A stretch of 64,000 bases of DNA, from NCBI GenBank assembly GCA_030041475.1, contig JASHNU010000004.1, forward strand, positions 62,001 through 126,000. The letters are read 5' to 3'. The position numbers and the translations under genes were made by a program. Positions 1 to 8,674 of the stretch are shown piece after piece. This DNA comes from Candidatus Sulfotelmatobacter sp. (lineage in GTDB: Bacteria; Acidobacteriota; Terriglobia; Terriglobales; Acidobacteriaceae). Position 1 is the first letter of the stretch. The number at the start of each line of letters is the position of its first letter. The notes below the pieces were generated by a model. That model was not told the origin of the DNA. It searched no databases and worked only from the letters and a program-made list of their open reading frames with translations.

Positions 1-337
1 GCGTTATCAGGCCGCCGCGACGAAGGCGCAGGCCGAAGGGGTCACGCTCTCTGCGGAAGCGCTCAACTCCATCAACACCGATCTGCTGAAGGTCCAGCGC
101 ACGTTCCTGACCGAACGCGGCCTTCCCGAGCGGCCTTGGTTCAAGCATCAGGTGTATGCGCCGGGCGCCTATACGGGTTATGGGGCCAAGCCGATTGCCG
201 CCGTTCGCGAATATATGGACGAGAAAAAGTGGGCGGAGGCGGATGCGCAAATCCCTGGGGTCGCGAAGGTGCTTGAGGACGTCGCGGCCGCGATCGGGAA
301 AGTTGCGGACGAACTGGACGCAGCGGCTGGGCGTTAA
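1..337 (+). CDS. M28-family metallopeptidase, C-terminal end (partial)
   Basis: The reading frame is open from base 2 and stops at 335-337, so only about the last 110 residues are present. The readable protein includes FLTERGLPERPWFKHQVYAP and ends in a helical tail. This resembles the transferrin-receptor-like dimerisation domain at the C-terminus of glutamate carboxypeptidase II-type (M28B) zinc exopeptidases, where a GLPxRPWFKH-like segment precedes a tyrosine/glycine loop and a terminal helix. The zinc-binding catalytic domain would lie upstream of the window. Such enzymes are normally secreted or periplasmic and remove C-terminal acidic residues, but the substrate cannot be judged from this piece. 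The family call rests on the tail alone. Confidence 0.75.
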   Translation, partial: RYQAAATKAQAEGVTLSAEALNSINTDLLKVQRTFLTERGLPERPWFKHQVYAPGAYTGYGAKPIAAVREYMDEKKWAEADAQIPGVAKVLEDVAAAIGKVADELDAAAGR

Positions 338-409
338 CCCAGGGTCGCGCCTGCGCAACTGGAGTTCTTTCAGCCTGAACTGGAAGAGATGCCTGAACCG
401 CCGCGTGCT

Positions 410-1024
410 CTACGGATCGTAGACAGAGGTGTGCATGCCCGCACGCCTGGCCGCGTCCTGCATCTGATCGAGATGCCGCTTCTGCTCGTCGAGCATCTGA
501 TGCATCTGAGCAAGGCGTTCCATCTGAAGCTCCTGATAACGCGTGTACGGTCCTTCGGACTGCACCGTGCCGCCAGTGGAGCGAGCCCGCGCTGTCATCT
601 GGTCGATCCGCGCCTGCAGGCTGGCGACACGGTCTTCTTGCATCAGGATCCGCTGGCGCCATTGCTCGGCCGCGCGCTCATCCGCGAAATGCTGGCCAGC
701 ATAGCGCTGGTCGGAGTAGCGCTGATTGGGGGAGGGCCGGTTGGCGAATTCCCGATTGGCGAATTGATGGCTGAAAGGATCGTCCGCGTTGCGGGCGATC
801 GCGGCGGGGTGTGCCGGCTGTTGCGCTGGTTCGGATTCGTCACTGCCGTTAGGATTGGCCGGAAGGTCTTTGTTGGTGAACAGCTTGGGGCGCGTGCCGT
901 TGGCATCCTCAGCCGCCTGTTTGTCCCGGTACTCACGGGCAATGTCGCCCAGCGACTGCTGGCCGTAAACCGGGAAGCTCATCAGCGCCGCAATCGCGAC
1001 CATCTTCAAGAACATTCGCAGCAT
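410..1024 (-). CDS. Small secreted protein with coiled-coil C-terminus, unknown function
   Basis: A 204-residue protein. The start is placed at the ATG at 1024-1022 because a GGAG/GAAG purine stretch lies just upstream and the protein then begins with a clean signal peptide (MLRMFLKMVAIAALMSFPVYGQQ). The mature part is Gln/Asn/Arg-rich. It contains three closely related short segments around residues 105-130 (RYSDQRYAGQHFADE), followed by a probable coiled coil (EDRVASLQARIDQMTARAR and ELQMERLAQMHQMLDEQKRH). No enzyme motif is visible. It is probably periplasmic. It is convergent with the M28 peptidase gene and about 350 bp from tRNA-Val. I do not recognise the family. Confidence 0.65.
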   Translation of the reverse strand: MLRMFLKMVAIAALMSFPVYGQQSLGDIAREYRDKQAAEDANGTRPKLFTNKDLPANPNGSDESEPAQQPAHPAAIARNADDPFSHQFANREFANRPSPNQRYSDQRYAGQHFADERAAEQWRQRILMQEDRVASLQARIDQMTARARSTGGTVQSEGPYTRYQELQMERLAQMHQMLDEQKRHLDQMQDAARRAGMHTSVYDP

Positions 1025-1371
1025 AGGCTTCTCCCGCTCCGCACGCCCCAATTGTTCTCTCGGGACTTTGGGATAATGGTAGCTCCTGGCTGGCGGTCTG
1101 TCCTCAGTTGAATGGGTGCGAAAGGCAAACCAAAGTGACACTCGAAGGTGACTGAGGGGTCAGGTCGGTCAACTGCGCAAGGCCATGTCCCACGTCTGGT
1201 TACCAATGTTTCTCTGTTGATCGGACGATCCGTACCCTTTCCGCGGCCGCAACCTCTGCCCCGGGAGGAGCGCGGACGTTCCCAGAGCGAAGCGCCCGGG
1301 CCGCGTGATAAAATTCTTGCTCGCGTTCGGATGAACCCACGCCGAGACGGTGGCTTCCGCTTCGCCGAGAT

Positions 1372-1449
1372 AGGCCCGTAGCTCAGTTGGTCTAGAGCGC
1401 TTCCTTGACACGGAAGAGGTCGATGGTTCGAATCCATTCGGGCCTACCA
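1372..1449 (+). tRNA. tRNA-Val (anticodon GAC)
   Basis: A full cloverleaf can be drawn. The acceptor stem is AGGCCCG (1372-1378) with CGGGCCT (1439-1445), the discriminator is A, and CCA is encoded at 1447-1449. The D stem is GCTC/GAGC. The anticodon loop TTGACAC gives GAC (Val), and the T loop is TTCGAAT. The 3' end points at the integrase gene 70 bp downstream, the usual arrangement for a tRNA used as an integration site. Confidence 0.95.
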
Positions 1450-1519
1450 TATCTTTTCAACGGTTTGCAGCTGTTGCCCACTTGATCAGTCCCAGTTTTT
1501 ATCCATTGTTCAATCCACT

Positions 1520-2746
1520 CTAGTTCACCGGACCTTCGGCGTGCTGGAAGATTGCGTCCAGCATCATCTCTTGGGCCGCAATCAGCTCATCCATATCGGT
1601 CTGCGCGTACAGATCGAGCATGGTAGTGGTCCTTGCGTGCCGCATACTCCGCTGCGCCGTCTTAACATCCGTCTTCTTCTTGGATACCAAGAATGAAGCC
1701 AGACTGTGACGCAGGTTGTGAAATCCGAAACGTTGTCCGTCCTCCAATTTCACTCCGGCCTTTACCGCGGCAGGACGGATGTAGTCTCGGCACAGCATAT
1801 TCCCGACGCGCGGGGTCCGCCCCCGGGTTTTCCGAGACGCAAATACCCAATCCTCCGGTTTCGCGTACTCGCTTTGAACCCGCCACGCTTGCAGATATCT
1901 AGCAAGCAATGGGGCCATTGCCACGGGAGCCTTCGACTTCTTGGACTTCGGCTCTCTGACATTGCGCCGAATCCAGTGGCGTCGGACGTGGATCTGGTTG
2001 TTTTCCCAGTCGATGTCCAACCATTTCAGTCCAGCGATCTCCGAATACCTGAGTCCCGTTGCCGCATCCAGCACAACCATGGTCTGCTGAAGCAGGGGTA
2101 GCGAATTCAAGATTTGGAAAGTTTGCTGGGGCGTGAGAATCACGGCCATGTAGTCTGATTCGCATTTGCAGCGTGCTCCCCCCAGTTCCGGAGGGCGAAC
2201 TGGGTTGTACTTGAGATCGCAGGGGATCAGGCCTTCGCGTTGAGCGTGCGCATAGACCAGAGACATGACGTTTCTGATCTTGCTCACTGAGGGCCAGGCC
2301 AGGCCGTCGGCATTGCGGTCAACGCTGAGGGCCATGAACCAGTCCTCCACCTCCTTGGGTCGAATCTCCATCGCGACCTAGCCACCCCAACGGTCAATCA
2401 GATAGTGTCGAATCACGTGTTGGTAACAGGATATGGTCGTTTCTGCCTTCGGCTTGATCGCGTCAACATTCAACAGGTCTCTTTCGATGTAATCCTCGGC
2501 GATCTGTCGAAATGTAGCATTCGCACCTTGAAGGGTTGGGTCATTGATTTTATCGGTCAGATGTTGTCGGTCCACTTCGCGCCAGGCGTCGGACTCAGTT
2601 GGAAAGTCTTTCACGTAGCCAACGGAAAGTGTGCGCTCGACTCTCCGACCGTCTTCGGCCCGGATCGCGTAGTGACGCAACTTCCAGACCTTTCCGTTTT
2701 TACGATTTTCTTGCCTTAAACACCCCTTCTGATAACGCGGTGCCAT
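1520..2746 (-). pseudogene. Tyrosine site-specific integrase interrupted by an in-frame amber codon
   Basis: Two pieces in the same reading frame form one integrase of about 408 residues. The N-terminal piece (2746 to 2378) has the basic AP2-like/SAM-like N-terminal region and ends RHYLIDRWGG. A TAG at 2380-2378 follows, and two codons later the frame continues with MEIRPKEVEDWF. The C-terminal piece carries the catalytic set of the family: Arg in ATGLRYSEI, the H-x-x-R box in HNLRHS, and the final His and Tyr in SMRHARTTTMLDLY. The gene points towards tRNA-Val, as integrases of tRNA-targeting islands do. Its ATG directly follows the stop codon of the upstream HTH gene. A single codon change breaks it. 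It is either a dead integrase or read through at low level. Confidence 0.85.
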
Positions 2747-3004
2747 TCAGCGTCCTTTCTTCTTTGGCACCGCTAGGGATCGCCCTTTTTGATCATACGC
2801 CGAGTCTCGATTGCCAACATCCGTCCTTGGCTTCGTAATCGCTTTCTCCAACTCGGATAGTCGGAAACGCCAGGTCTTTCGCTTGCCGTTCCCGATTGGA
2901 TGGGCAGGAACGCTCCCGTTCCGCGCCATCCCTAAGAGGCGGCGCCGGTTGATGCGAAGAAATTCTGCTGCTCCCTCAGCGTCCACGAAAGGTTCGATCT
3001 CCAT
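2747..3004 (-). CDS. Excisionase-like HTH DNA-binding protein
   Basis: An 85-residue basic protein. Residues 7-35 (DAEGAAEFLRINRRRLLGMA) resemble the MerR/excisionase-type winged helix (HTH_17), where a recognition helix is followed by a wing rich in Gly/Lys/Arg (PIGNGKRKTWRFRLSELEKA). Its TGA stop is immediately followed by the integrase ATG, so the two form one transcription unit. In tRNA-associated islands such a protein is typically a recombination directionality factor or a repressor of the integrase. The function here is inferred from domain type and position. Confidence 0.7.
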   Translation of the reverse strand: MEIEPFVDAEGAAEFLRINRRRLLGMARNGSVPAHPIGNGKRKTWRFRLSELEKAITKPRTDVGNRDSAYDQKGRSLAVPKKKGR

Positions 3005-3293
3005 ATTGACAACCCGGCAGTAGCGCGCTTCGATGTATCAAATCAGGCTTCTCGATGGGTTGGCTCCGCGATGTCGAGCTTCATTTCCAGTTTGCCAAGT
3101 TTCTCCTATCTCGCATGTTCACATTACTTGCTTGCATTCTTGTTGTCCCAGACAAAGGAGAAAGAACCAGCACTCTATAGCGTCTGGCCGGAAAGCAGAC
3201 GGTTTGTGCTGGTGATGGAATCAGACTGTCTGGGTTCTCAGAGATCCTGTATGCCTTCGACAAGTTGCTGCTTTTCCCAAAATTGGCTGATAA

Positions 3294-3608
3294 TCGCGGC
3301 CCGCCAAGTTCCTGGTCGGAAGCAACGAATACGATCCCGAGAAACTCGGCCTCTCGCAAGCCGCTCCGCCCAACGCTTTCACCTTTGATACAACCGCCGT
3401 CGGCAACAGCAACGCAGGGCACTGGTTTACGGACGACAAAACCCGCCCGGGGCGAATCGGTCGGCGTCTTACCGATAACGAGCGCTATGATCTGATCGAG
3501 TATCTCAAGACGGCCACCTACGCGGACTATCCGCATACCGTCGTCAATGGTCCGGACCCGGAGCCTTGCGTTTCCGACGGCACTCACAACAGTGCTCCCA
3601 ACGCCTAA
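3294..3608 (+). pseudogene. C-terminal fragment of a cytochrome c / di-haem oxidase-type protein
   Basis: An open frame of about 100 residues without a start codon. Stop codons lie directly upstream in frame at 3288-3293, and the TAA is at 3606-3608. The segment GHWFTDDKTRPGRIGRRLTD followed by NERYDLIEYLKTATY is the typical end of a cytochrome c domain in di-haem peroxidase-like proteins (a glycine-rich loop, then the C-terminal helix DLIEYLKT). No CxxCH haem site remains. The 5' part is missing, and the break lies next to the integrase module, so this is probably a chromosomal gene cut by the island or by a later deletion. Confidence 0.6.
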
Positions 3609-3699
3609 TTTCATGGAAGAATTGTGTGGTGCGTACCTATGTAAGTCACTTGCCTTGTAAATCGGCCAGAGGGAGTTATAATCCGTCCCGAGAATCACC

Positions 3700-4416
3700 A
3701 TGATGCGCATATTGTGTCTTAGTGTCGTATTGGCGCTCGCGGCCTTCGGGTTCGCGCAGCAGCCGCAGGCTCAACCCTCGCCCCACCCGTCGCATGGCCC
3801 CACTCACGCCGCGCCTTCTGCAGACGAGGTGTGGAACAAGCTGATGGCGGGCAACGCTCGATTCGTCGCCGGCAAGCCACAGGCGCGTGCCCTGGTGTCA
3901 CTCCGCCAAAAACTTGCTTCCGGACAATCGCCCAGAGCGATCATTCTGGCGTGTTCGGACAGCCGCGTCGGTCCAGAGCTGGTTTTCGACCAGAGCCTCG
4001 GCGACATTTTCGTGGTTCGCACTGCGGGAAACGTCGCCGATGCAGTTGCGCTGGGAAGTATCGAGTATGCGGTGGACCATCTTCATAGTCCCCTGCTGGT
4101 CGTACTCGGACATCAAAAATGCGGGGCAGTAAGTGCTGCGTGTTCCGGTGAAAAGATGCCCAGCCCAAACCTGGATGCCATCGTGGTGAAGATTAACCCT
4201 GCTGTCACTCAAGCAAAAACCTACGCCAAGGCAGACGATCTGGTCGAGTCAGCGATCAAAGAAAATGTACGTCAGAGCGCGAAAGACGTTCTCGCGAACA
4301 GTCAGATCATTCGCGATGCGGTGAAATCAGGCAAGCTCTCCGTTATCGAGGCAGAATACGAGCTGGATAGTGGTCAAGTCGTGCGGCTGAATGCGCCCGC
4401 GAGCACCCAGAATTAG
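3700..4416 (+). CDS. Beta-class carbonic anhydrase, exported
   Basis: A 238-residue protein with a signal peptide (about residues 1-19, cleaving near FGFAQ) and a His/Pro-rich linker. The beta-carbonic anhydrase core has zinc ligands Cys85 in ACSDSRVGPE, His138 in VLGHQKCG and Cys141, and the Asp87-Arg89 catalytic dyad. It should hydrate CO2 to bicarbonate in the periplasm, which may buffer pH. Export is unusual but known for this class. Two ATG codons in tandem (3700 and 3703) are equally possible starts, and the ribosome binding site is weak. A TATAAT at 3677-3682 could be its -10 element. A short inverted repeat GCCTTC/GAAGGC at 4464-4481 downstream may act as a weak terminator. It stands alone between the cytochrome fragment and the VWA gene. 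Confidence 0.9.
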   Translation: MMRILCLSVVLALAAFGFAQQPQAQPSPHPSHGPTHAAPSADEVWNKLMAGNARFVAGKPQARALVSLRQKLASGQSPRAIILACSDSRVGPELVFDQSLGDIFVVRTAGNVADAVALGSIEYAVDHLHSPLLVVLGHQKCGAVSAACSGEKMPSPNLDAIVVKINPAVTQAKTYAKADDLVESAIKENVRQSAKDVLANSQIIRDAVKSGKLSVIEAEYELDSGQVVRLNAPASTQN

Positions 4417-4597
4417 TCACGTCGTCATCTGCAAAGCTGCAAGGGTGAGCAAGTCGTCTTCTAGCCTTCTGAATCGAAGGCAACGGCTTCGTTAGCTGCG
4501 GTGTAACCCGTCCTCGTTGAACGGACGACGCTGTCTTCTGCTCCGGCGGTCTCTGGTACTCCTTTCTCTTCCCGACTCTCCCTGAAATCCTCCTCCC

Positions 4598-4690
4598 GCG
4601 AACATTCGAGAATTCCCGAAGCCTAAGATGCATGCCAATAGCAGCATCACTCGCGTTTTCAATCAGTTGCCGTTTGGAATGGTGGGTGCA
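4598..4690 (+). promoter_or_regulatory. Sigma-54 type promoter with upstream activator palindrome (site A)
   Basis: The palindrome TTCGAGAATTCCCGAA lies at 4606-4621, with a further CGCGAA half-site 10 bp upstream of its centre. A -24/-12 element TTTGG-N10-GCA follows, with GG at 4676-4677 and GC at 4688-4689. Distance from palindrome centre to GG is 64 bp. The same geometry recurs at five other promoters in this window. It reads towards the VWA gene at 4747. The -12 half is less perfect (GGTGC) than at sites C, D, E and F. Confidence 0.65.
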
Positions 4691-4746
4691 TTTCCAACAG
4701 TGAAATTCGAGTGAGACTCGATAACAAAATGAAGGAAGGCAGAAAT

Positions 4747-5703
4747 ATGAAATCACGAATGATGAGTGTGTTTTGCGCCGCAGTAACGATGGCGGCAGCG
4801 ATGATGATTGTCGCTCCGTCGAAAGCACAAGAAACCGGGGTCGCCAGCGTGCCCGTAAGAATGACGGTCACCGCAGGCGTACCCAGCGACAAACGTATGC
4901 CCGAACTCAACAAGGAAGACATCGCCGTTATCCAAGGCAAAGAGCGCCTGAAGGTGACGGAGTGGGTGCCGGCTCAGGGCGACCGTGCGGGTCTCGATCT
5001 GTTCATCCTGATCGACGACGCCTCGAACCCGACATTGGGGATGCACCTTGACGAACTGAAGTCGTTCATCAACGCACAGCCCTCGACGACTGCGATCGGC
5101 GTCGGCTATATGCGGAATGCCACCGTGGAGATCGTACAGAACTTCACGACTGACCACGCCGCGGCCGCCAATACCTTGAGGTTGCCTCTGGGTACGGCAG
5201 GCGCCTTTGGAAGCCCGTACCTCTCGGTGATCGACCTGATGAAGCGCTGGCCAGCGAGCCAGAACCGTCACGAAGTCTTGATGGTCACGGACGGGATCGA
5301 CCGTGCCCGTCGCAGCTCGACCTGGCGCGGCTTGTACCTTAATCCCGACGTGGATTCGGCGACTGAAGTTGCCATGAAGACCGGCACGATCATCCACACG
5401 CTCTACGCACCGGGTGTGGGTCGCAGGGACCGGAACTTTTGGGAAGCCACGAATGGACAGATGGGCATTGCCAAGCTGTCCGATGTGACCGGTGGCGAGT
5501 CCTTCTTTCTGGGGCTGCAGCAGCCGGTAAGCTTCTCGCCTTATCTCGACCAACTGCAGAACATTCTCAACAACCAGTATCTGTTGAGCTTTTCGGCGCG
5601 AACTGGGAAGAAGGCGCAGCTGAACAACGTGTCAATCAGCACCAAGGTTGCGGGGGTAGAACTTGCCGCCGCGAACGCGGTGTGGGTGCCGGCTGCGCAG
5701 TGA
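4747..5703 (+). CDS. Secreted VWA-domain protein (VWFA-related Acidobacterial type)
   Basis: A 318-residue protein. The ATG at 4747 is preferred over the one at 4711 because GGAAGG lies 8 bp upstream and a signal peptide follows directly (cleavage near SKAQE, residues 27-29). A short N-terminal beta domain ends in KVTEWVPA. The von Willebrand A fold then starts at about residue 82 (GLDLFILIDDASNP), with a partly degenerate MIDAS motif: Asp91-x-Ser93 is present but the third position is Pro. VLMVTDGID supplies the second strand/loop. Its likely role is extracytoplasmic protein-protein contact. It follows a sigma-54 promoter with the shared activator site, and a strong hairpin lies downstream, so it is probably monocistronic. 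Confidence 0.8.
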   Translation: MKSRMMSVFCAAVTMAAAMMIVAPSKAQETGVASVPVRMTVTAGVPSDKRMPELNKEDIAVIQGKERLKVTEWVPAQGDRAGLDLFILIDDASNPTLGMHLDELKSFINAQPSTTAIGVGYMRNATVEIVQNFTTDHAAAANTLRLPLGTAGAFGSPYLSVIDLMKRWPASQNRHEVLMVTDGIDRARRSSTWRGLYLNPDVDSATEVAMKTGTIIHTLYAPGVGRRDRNFWEATNGQMGIAKLSDVTGGESFFLGLQQPVSFSPYLDQLQNILNNQYLLSFSARTGKKAQLNNVSISTKVAGVELAAANAVWVPAAQ

Positions 5704-5722
5704 GAGCCGCCGCCAGGTGGTA

Positions 5723-5752
5723 GAGGGCCCCGCGAAATTTAGCAGGGCCCTC
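5723..5752 (+). terminator. Hairpin terminator after the VWA gene
   Basis: A perfect 8-bp stem GAGGGCCC / GGGCCCTC with a 14-base loop lies 20 bp past the stop codon. No T-run follows, so it may be a Rho-assisted or 3'-end-protecting hairpin rather than a classical intrinsic terminator. Confidence 0.55.
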
Positions 5753-5853
5753 ACCAGTCGGCTGTGCCGTATTAACTCTGACAAGTTCACCTCAGGCGCA
5801 TGAAGTTCCGTGGTGAGTAGCGACAGAGCGGTCCGATGAAGGAGTGATTCGCA

Positions 5854-6153
5854 ATGAAAGCTTTCAAGTCAACTGATCCGTGGACCAACGCCGTAGTTCT
5901 CCTGACGGTCGGATTGTTCGGTCTGTCGTTGGCCGTCAAGGGATTTACGCATGAGCTGTTTCTTGAGGGTGCTGTTTTTCTGGTGTCGGTCAAGCTGATT
6001 CTGATGGCAGGAAAGAATACGGCTTCCGAGGAACGCACGCAGCGGCAACTGAATCAGATCGCGGCCTTGCTGGTGCACAATACGGCACCGAGTGTCATCA
6101 ATGAAGAAACATCGGCGGGCCATCCGAAGGATCGCATCCGCCAGATTTGCTAA
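5854..6153 (+). CDS. Small two-helix membrane protein, unknown function
   Basis: A 99-residue protein with a good ribosome binding site (GAAGGAG, 9 bp before the ATG). Two hydrophobic helices (about 13-30 and 36-52) are followed by a soluble, charged tail of about 45 residues (TASEERTQRQLNQIAALLVH). It lies 40 bp upstream of the SYLF gene and is probably co-transcribed with it and the first DUF3300 gene. I do not recognise the family. Confidence 0.65.
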   Translation: MKAFKSTDPWTNAVVLLTVGLFGLSLAVKGFTHELFLEGAVFLVSVKLILMAGKNTASEERTQRQLNQIAALLVHNTAPSVINEETSAGHPKDRIRQIC

Positions 6154-6192
6154 GAGCAGAAGAAACCAATTCCGTTCGAGAGGATGACTTAT

Positions 6193-6888
6193 ATGAAAAA
6201 AATTTGTGTTGTACTCATGCTGCTGACTATCATTGCGGCACCTGTTTTCGCGCAAAAGAAGGAACAGGACCGCGTAGCCAATGCGGGCAATGTCATGAAG
6301 GAAATCCTGAATATCCCCGATGACATCCCGCAGAGCGTTATCGACAAAGCGGATTGCGTCGTTGTCCTGCCTTCCGTCATCAAGTTCGCCTTCGGATTTG
6401 GCGGGAGTTATGGAAGGGGAGTCATGACTTGCCGCACTGGCGAAGACTTCAAAGGCCCGTGGGGCCCTCCGACGATGATGGCGCTCGAAGGCGGAAGTTT
6501 CGGGCTCCAGATCGGTGGACAGGCAACCGACTTCGTGCTGTTGCTGATGACTCCTCGATCCGCACGCAGTATTCTCGACAGCAAGGTAAAGCTAGGTGGA
6601 GATATTTCCGCCGCCGCCGGTCCGGTCGGGCGCAACCTGAGTGCTGAAACCGACGCCTCAATGCGAGCGGAGATTCTTTCGTACTCCCGGTCGCGCGGGC
6701 TCTTTGCTGGGATCTCTCTGTCGGGCTCGACGCTTCGTGCAGACAATGGGGCCAACAAGAAGTTGTACGAAAGGAATGTCAGCGCGCACGACATCGTGTT
6801 CAACAACGAGGTTACGGCGCCGGACTCGGCGCAATTACTGCTCTCTGAGCTGAACAAGAAATCACCAACCAACAGGTCGAATAGCTAG
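6193..6888 (+). CDS. SYLF/Ysc84-domain lipid-binding protein, secreted
   Basis: A 231-residue protein. The ATG at 6193 is chosen over the one at 6184 because GAGAGG sits about 9 bp before it. A signal peptide (MKKICVVLMLLTIIAAPVFAQ) is followed by the Ysc84/SYLF fold: a helical N-terminus (VMKEILNIPDDIPQSVIDKA), the conserved ADCVVVLPSVIKFAFGFGGS, GRGVMTCR, and the glycine-rich sheet up to LFAGISLSGSTLRAD. SYLF domains bind phosphoinositides and phospholipids in eukaryotes. Bacterial secreted forms are of unknown role and are often found with envelope stress genes, as here. The next gene starts 14 bp downstream. Confidence 0.88.
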   Translation: MKKICVVLMLLTIIAAPVFAQKKEQDRVANAGNVMKEILNIPDDIPQSVIDKADCVVVLPSVIKFAFGFGGSYGRGVMTCRTGEDFKGPWGPPTMMALEGGSFGLQIGGQATDFVLLLMTPRSARSILDSKVKLGGDISAAAGPVGRNLSAETDASMRAEILSYSRSRGLFAGISLSGSTLRADNGANKKLYERNVSAHDIVFNNEVTAPDSAQLLLSELNKKSPTNRSNS

Positions 6889-6902
6889 GAAGGGATGTGT
6901 TT

Positions 6903-8378
6903 ATGCTGAGCAACTTACGTTCGATACTGACTTCCCTGTTGATCGTGCTGATGGTGTTGCAGGGACCCAGTCCTTTGGTCTGGGCACAGGCGGCATCGCC
7001 TACGCCGGAACAACTGGATCAACTGCTAGCGCCGGTTGCGCTTTACCCGGATGCGCTGCTGTCGCAGATCACCACCGCGTCGACGAATCCGCAGGAAATC
7101 CTGGACGTCAATGCCTGGCTGCAAGCAAATCCGGATTTGACGGGCACTGCGCTCACCGATGCGGCAGAGAAACAAGGTTTTGATCCCGCGTTCATCGCAT
7201 TGGTGAATTTTCCCACTGTCGTGGCCATGATGGCGGAGCACATCGACGACTACGCCACGATCGGGCAGGCGTTTTCGACCGATCAGGACGCGGTGACGGC
7301 GTCGATTCAGCGCCTGCGGGCTCAGGCCTACGACTCCGGGTCGTTGCGCACCACCGAGCAGCAGAAGGTGGAAGTGCAGCAGTCGGGAACTCAGACGGTC
7401 TATGTCATCCAGCCTGCAAGTCCGACAGTCGTCTATGTGCCGGTATATGACCCGACCGTGGTCTATGTTCCTCCCGCTCCCGGCGCGGTTGTCACGACGT
7501 CGGTGATCACCTTCGGCGTGGGAATCGGGATCGGAGCCCTGATCGTGGACAATCGCCCTTGGGGATGGGGCGGTTGGGGATGGAACTGGGGAGCCAGGCG
7601 GGCTTACTACAATCACGGGTATTGGAACGGATGGGTGAACCCGTATCATCCACCTCATTACGTGTATCATCCGCGGCCGATCGTGTGGGCCAATCGTCCC
7701 GGATATCGCGGAAACTGGGGCTATCGCCCGCCCCATTACCGCCCGCCAAGTCGTCCGGCGCCACCGCGACCTGGACGCCCCGCGAACCCTCCCGGTCATG
7801 CACCATCGCCGGGGAAACCAACGCCAGGGAGACCGAACACTCCTGGGACTCCGGGTGCCCCCGGGAAACCGGGCACCACCCCGACGCCCGGAAGGCCGAC
7901 GCCAGATCGTCCGTCGCGTCCCGGCAAGCCTGGGACACCAAACAAGCCGGACCAGGGTGCGAAGCCCGTTCAGCCGGGGCCGGGCCGGCCGACAGCGCCG
8001 GGTGGGAACAAACCAGCGCGTCCCGATCAGCCGTCAGGGCAACCCGGCAAACCCGGCACACCGCAGCAACCTGGCTCGAATCAACCTTCGAACCCCGCAA
8101 AGCCGGGCTGGTCGGGCAGGAACGGAGCCACGCGTCCGAATCAGCCGTCTGGACAACCGGGTACACCGCAGCAACCTGGCTCGAACCAACCCAAAGGCGG
8201 GCAGCCAGCAGGGCCTGGTGCAAAGCAACCGAACCGTCCGAATCAACCCTCAGGGCAGCCTGGCAAACCGGCCGCACCGCAGCAACCGAACCCTGACCAG
8301 CCGAAGCCGAATGGCGCGTCAGGGTCGGGCAAAGGGAACTCGGCATCTGCCAACAGCTTCGGCCGACAGCAGCCCTGA
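6903..8378 (+). CDS. DUF3300 protein with a long Pro/Gly/Gln repeat tail
   Basis: A 491-residue protein. The start is the ATG at 6903 with AGGAAGGG 8 bp upstream; a GTG at 6897 is less likely. After a signal peptide (to about WAQA), DUF3300 spans roughly residues 30-205. It has the family hallmarks LLAPVALYPDALLSQI, a helical middle, and a beta end rich in YVIQPASPTVVYVPVYDPTVVYVP. A Gly/Trp-rich hydrophobic patch follows (PWGWGGWGWNWG). From about residue 275 a disordered tail rich in Pro, Gly, Lys and Gln contains three imperfect copies of a unit built around NQPSGQPGKPGTPQQPGSNQ. The protein is probably exported and surface- or wall-associated. DUF3300 has no assigned biochemical function. 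It is the last gene of a unit with the SYLF gene and a strong terminator follows. Confidence 0.85.
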   Translation: MLSNLRSILTSLLIVLMVLQGPSPLVWAQAASPTPEQLDQLLAPVALYPDALLSQITTASTNPQEILDVNAWLQANPDLTGTALTDAAEKQGFDPAFIALVNFPTVVAMMAEHIDDYATIGQAFSTDQDAVTASIQRLRAQAYDSGSLRTTEQQKVEVQQSGTQTVYVIQPASPTVVYVPVYDPTVVYVPPAPGAVVTTSVITFGVGIGIGALIVDNRPWGWGGWGWNWGARRAYYNHGYWNGWVNPYHPPHYVYHPRPIVWANRPGYRGNWGYRPPHYRPPSRPAPPRPGRPANPPGHAPSPGKPTPGRPNTPGTPGAPGKPGTTPTPGRPTPDRPSRPGKPGTPNKPDQGAKPVQPGPGRPTAPGGNKPARPDQPSGQPGKPGTPQQPGSNQPSNPAKPGWSGRNGATRPNQPSGQPGTPQQPGSNQPKGGQPAGPGAKQPNRPNQPSGQPGKPAAPQQPNPDQPKPNGASGSGKGNSASANSFGRQQP

Positions 8379-8403
8379 TCCCTCTCAACCTCAGGTTTAA
8401 CAG

Positions 8404-8434
8404 ATCGGGTGCGGCCATTCGGTCCGCACCCGAT
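8404..8434 (+). terminator. Strong hairpin terminator after the first DUF3300 gene
   Basis: An 11-bp perfect stem ATCGGGTGCGG / CCGCACCCGAT, extended inwards by CC/GG with one bulged T and a 4-base loop, lies 26 bp after the stop codon. It separates the two DUF3300 transcription units. Confidence 0.75.
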
Positions 8435-8532
8435 TGCATTTCGGAAGTTGTGTACGCCCCAACACTCTGCTGCAATTGATGTCACGACCGTGGCTTCGTC
8501 CATCGCGCCCGAACTCTGTTCCCCCCCATCGT

Positions 8533-8621
8533 TGAATTTCGTGAATTCCCGAGCGCTCGTGAGGCCGATTCCGCTGTAACTCAATCGAAATCAGCAAGTT
8601 AACTTCGGTCCACCGACTGCA
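8533..8621 (+). promoter_or_regulatory. Sigma-54 type promoter with upstream activator palindrome (site B)
   Basis: The palindrome TTCGTGAATTCCCGAG (8538-8553) is preceded 9 bp upstream by a GTTGAATT half-site. The -24/-12 element is TTCGG-N10-GCA, with GG at 8607-8608 and GC at 8619-8620. Centre to GG is 62 bp. The -24 box has CGG rather than TGG, so this is the weakest promoter of the six, although the activator site is one of the best. It reads towards the DUF3300 gene at 8675. Confidence 0.6.
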
Positions 8622-8674
8622 TTACTCCCCATCGAGCGGCAACACGAGATTCGCAAGGATTCAAGGAGAAACTC

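Noticed and set aside
1006-1450. Minus-strand ORFs across tRNA-Val beginning MDSNHRPLP or MVGPNGFEPSTS
   Set aside because: These are the well-known false proteins produced by reading the complement of a tRNA gene; they overlap the tRNA and the start of a better gene.
3081-3710. 209-codon minus-strand ORF
   Set aside because: It lies opposite the cytochrome c fragment, which reads clearly as protein on the plus strand; the minus frame has no domain and no ribosome binding site.
7507-8475. Long overlapping ORFs on both strands across the Pro/Gly tail of the first DUF3300 gene
   Set aside because: The GC-rich low-complexity sequence keeps other frames open; only the DUF3300 frame has a start, signal peptide and domain.
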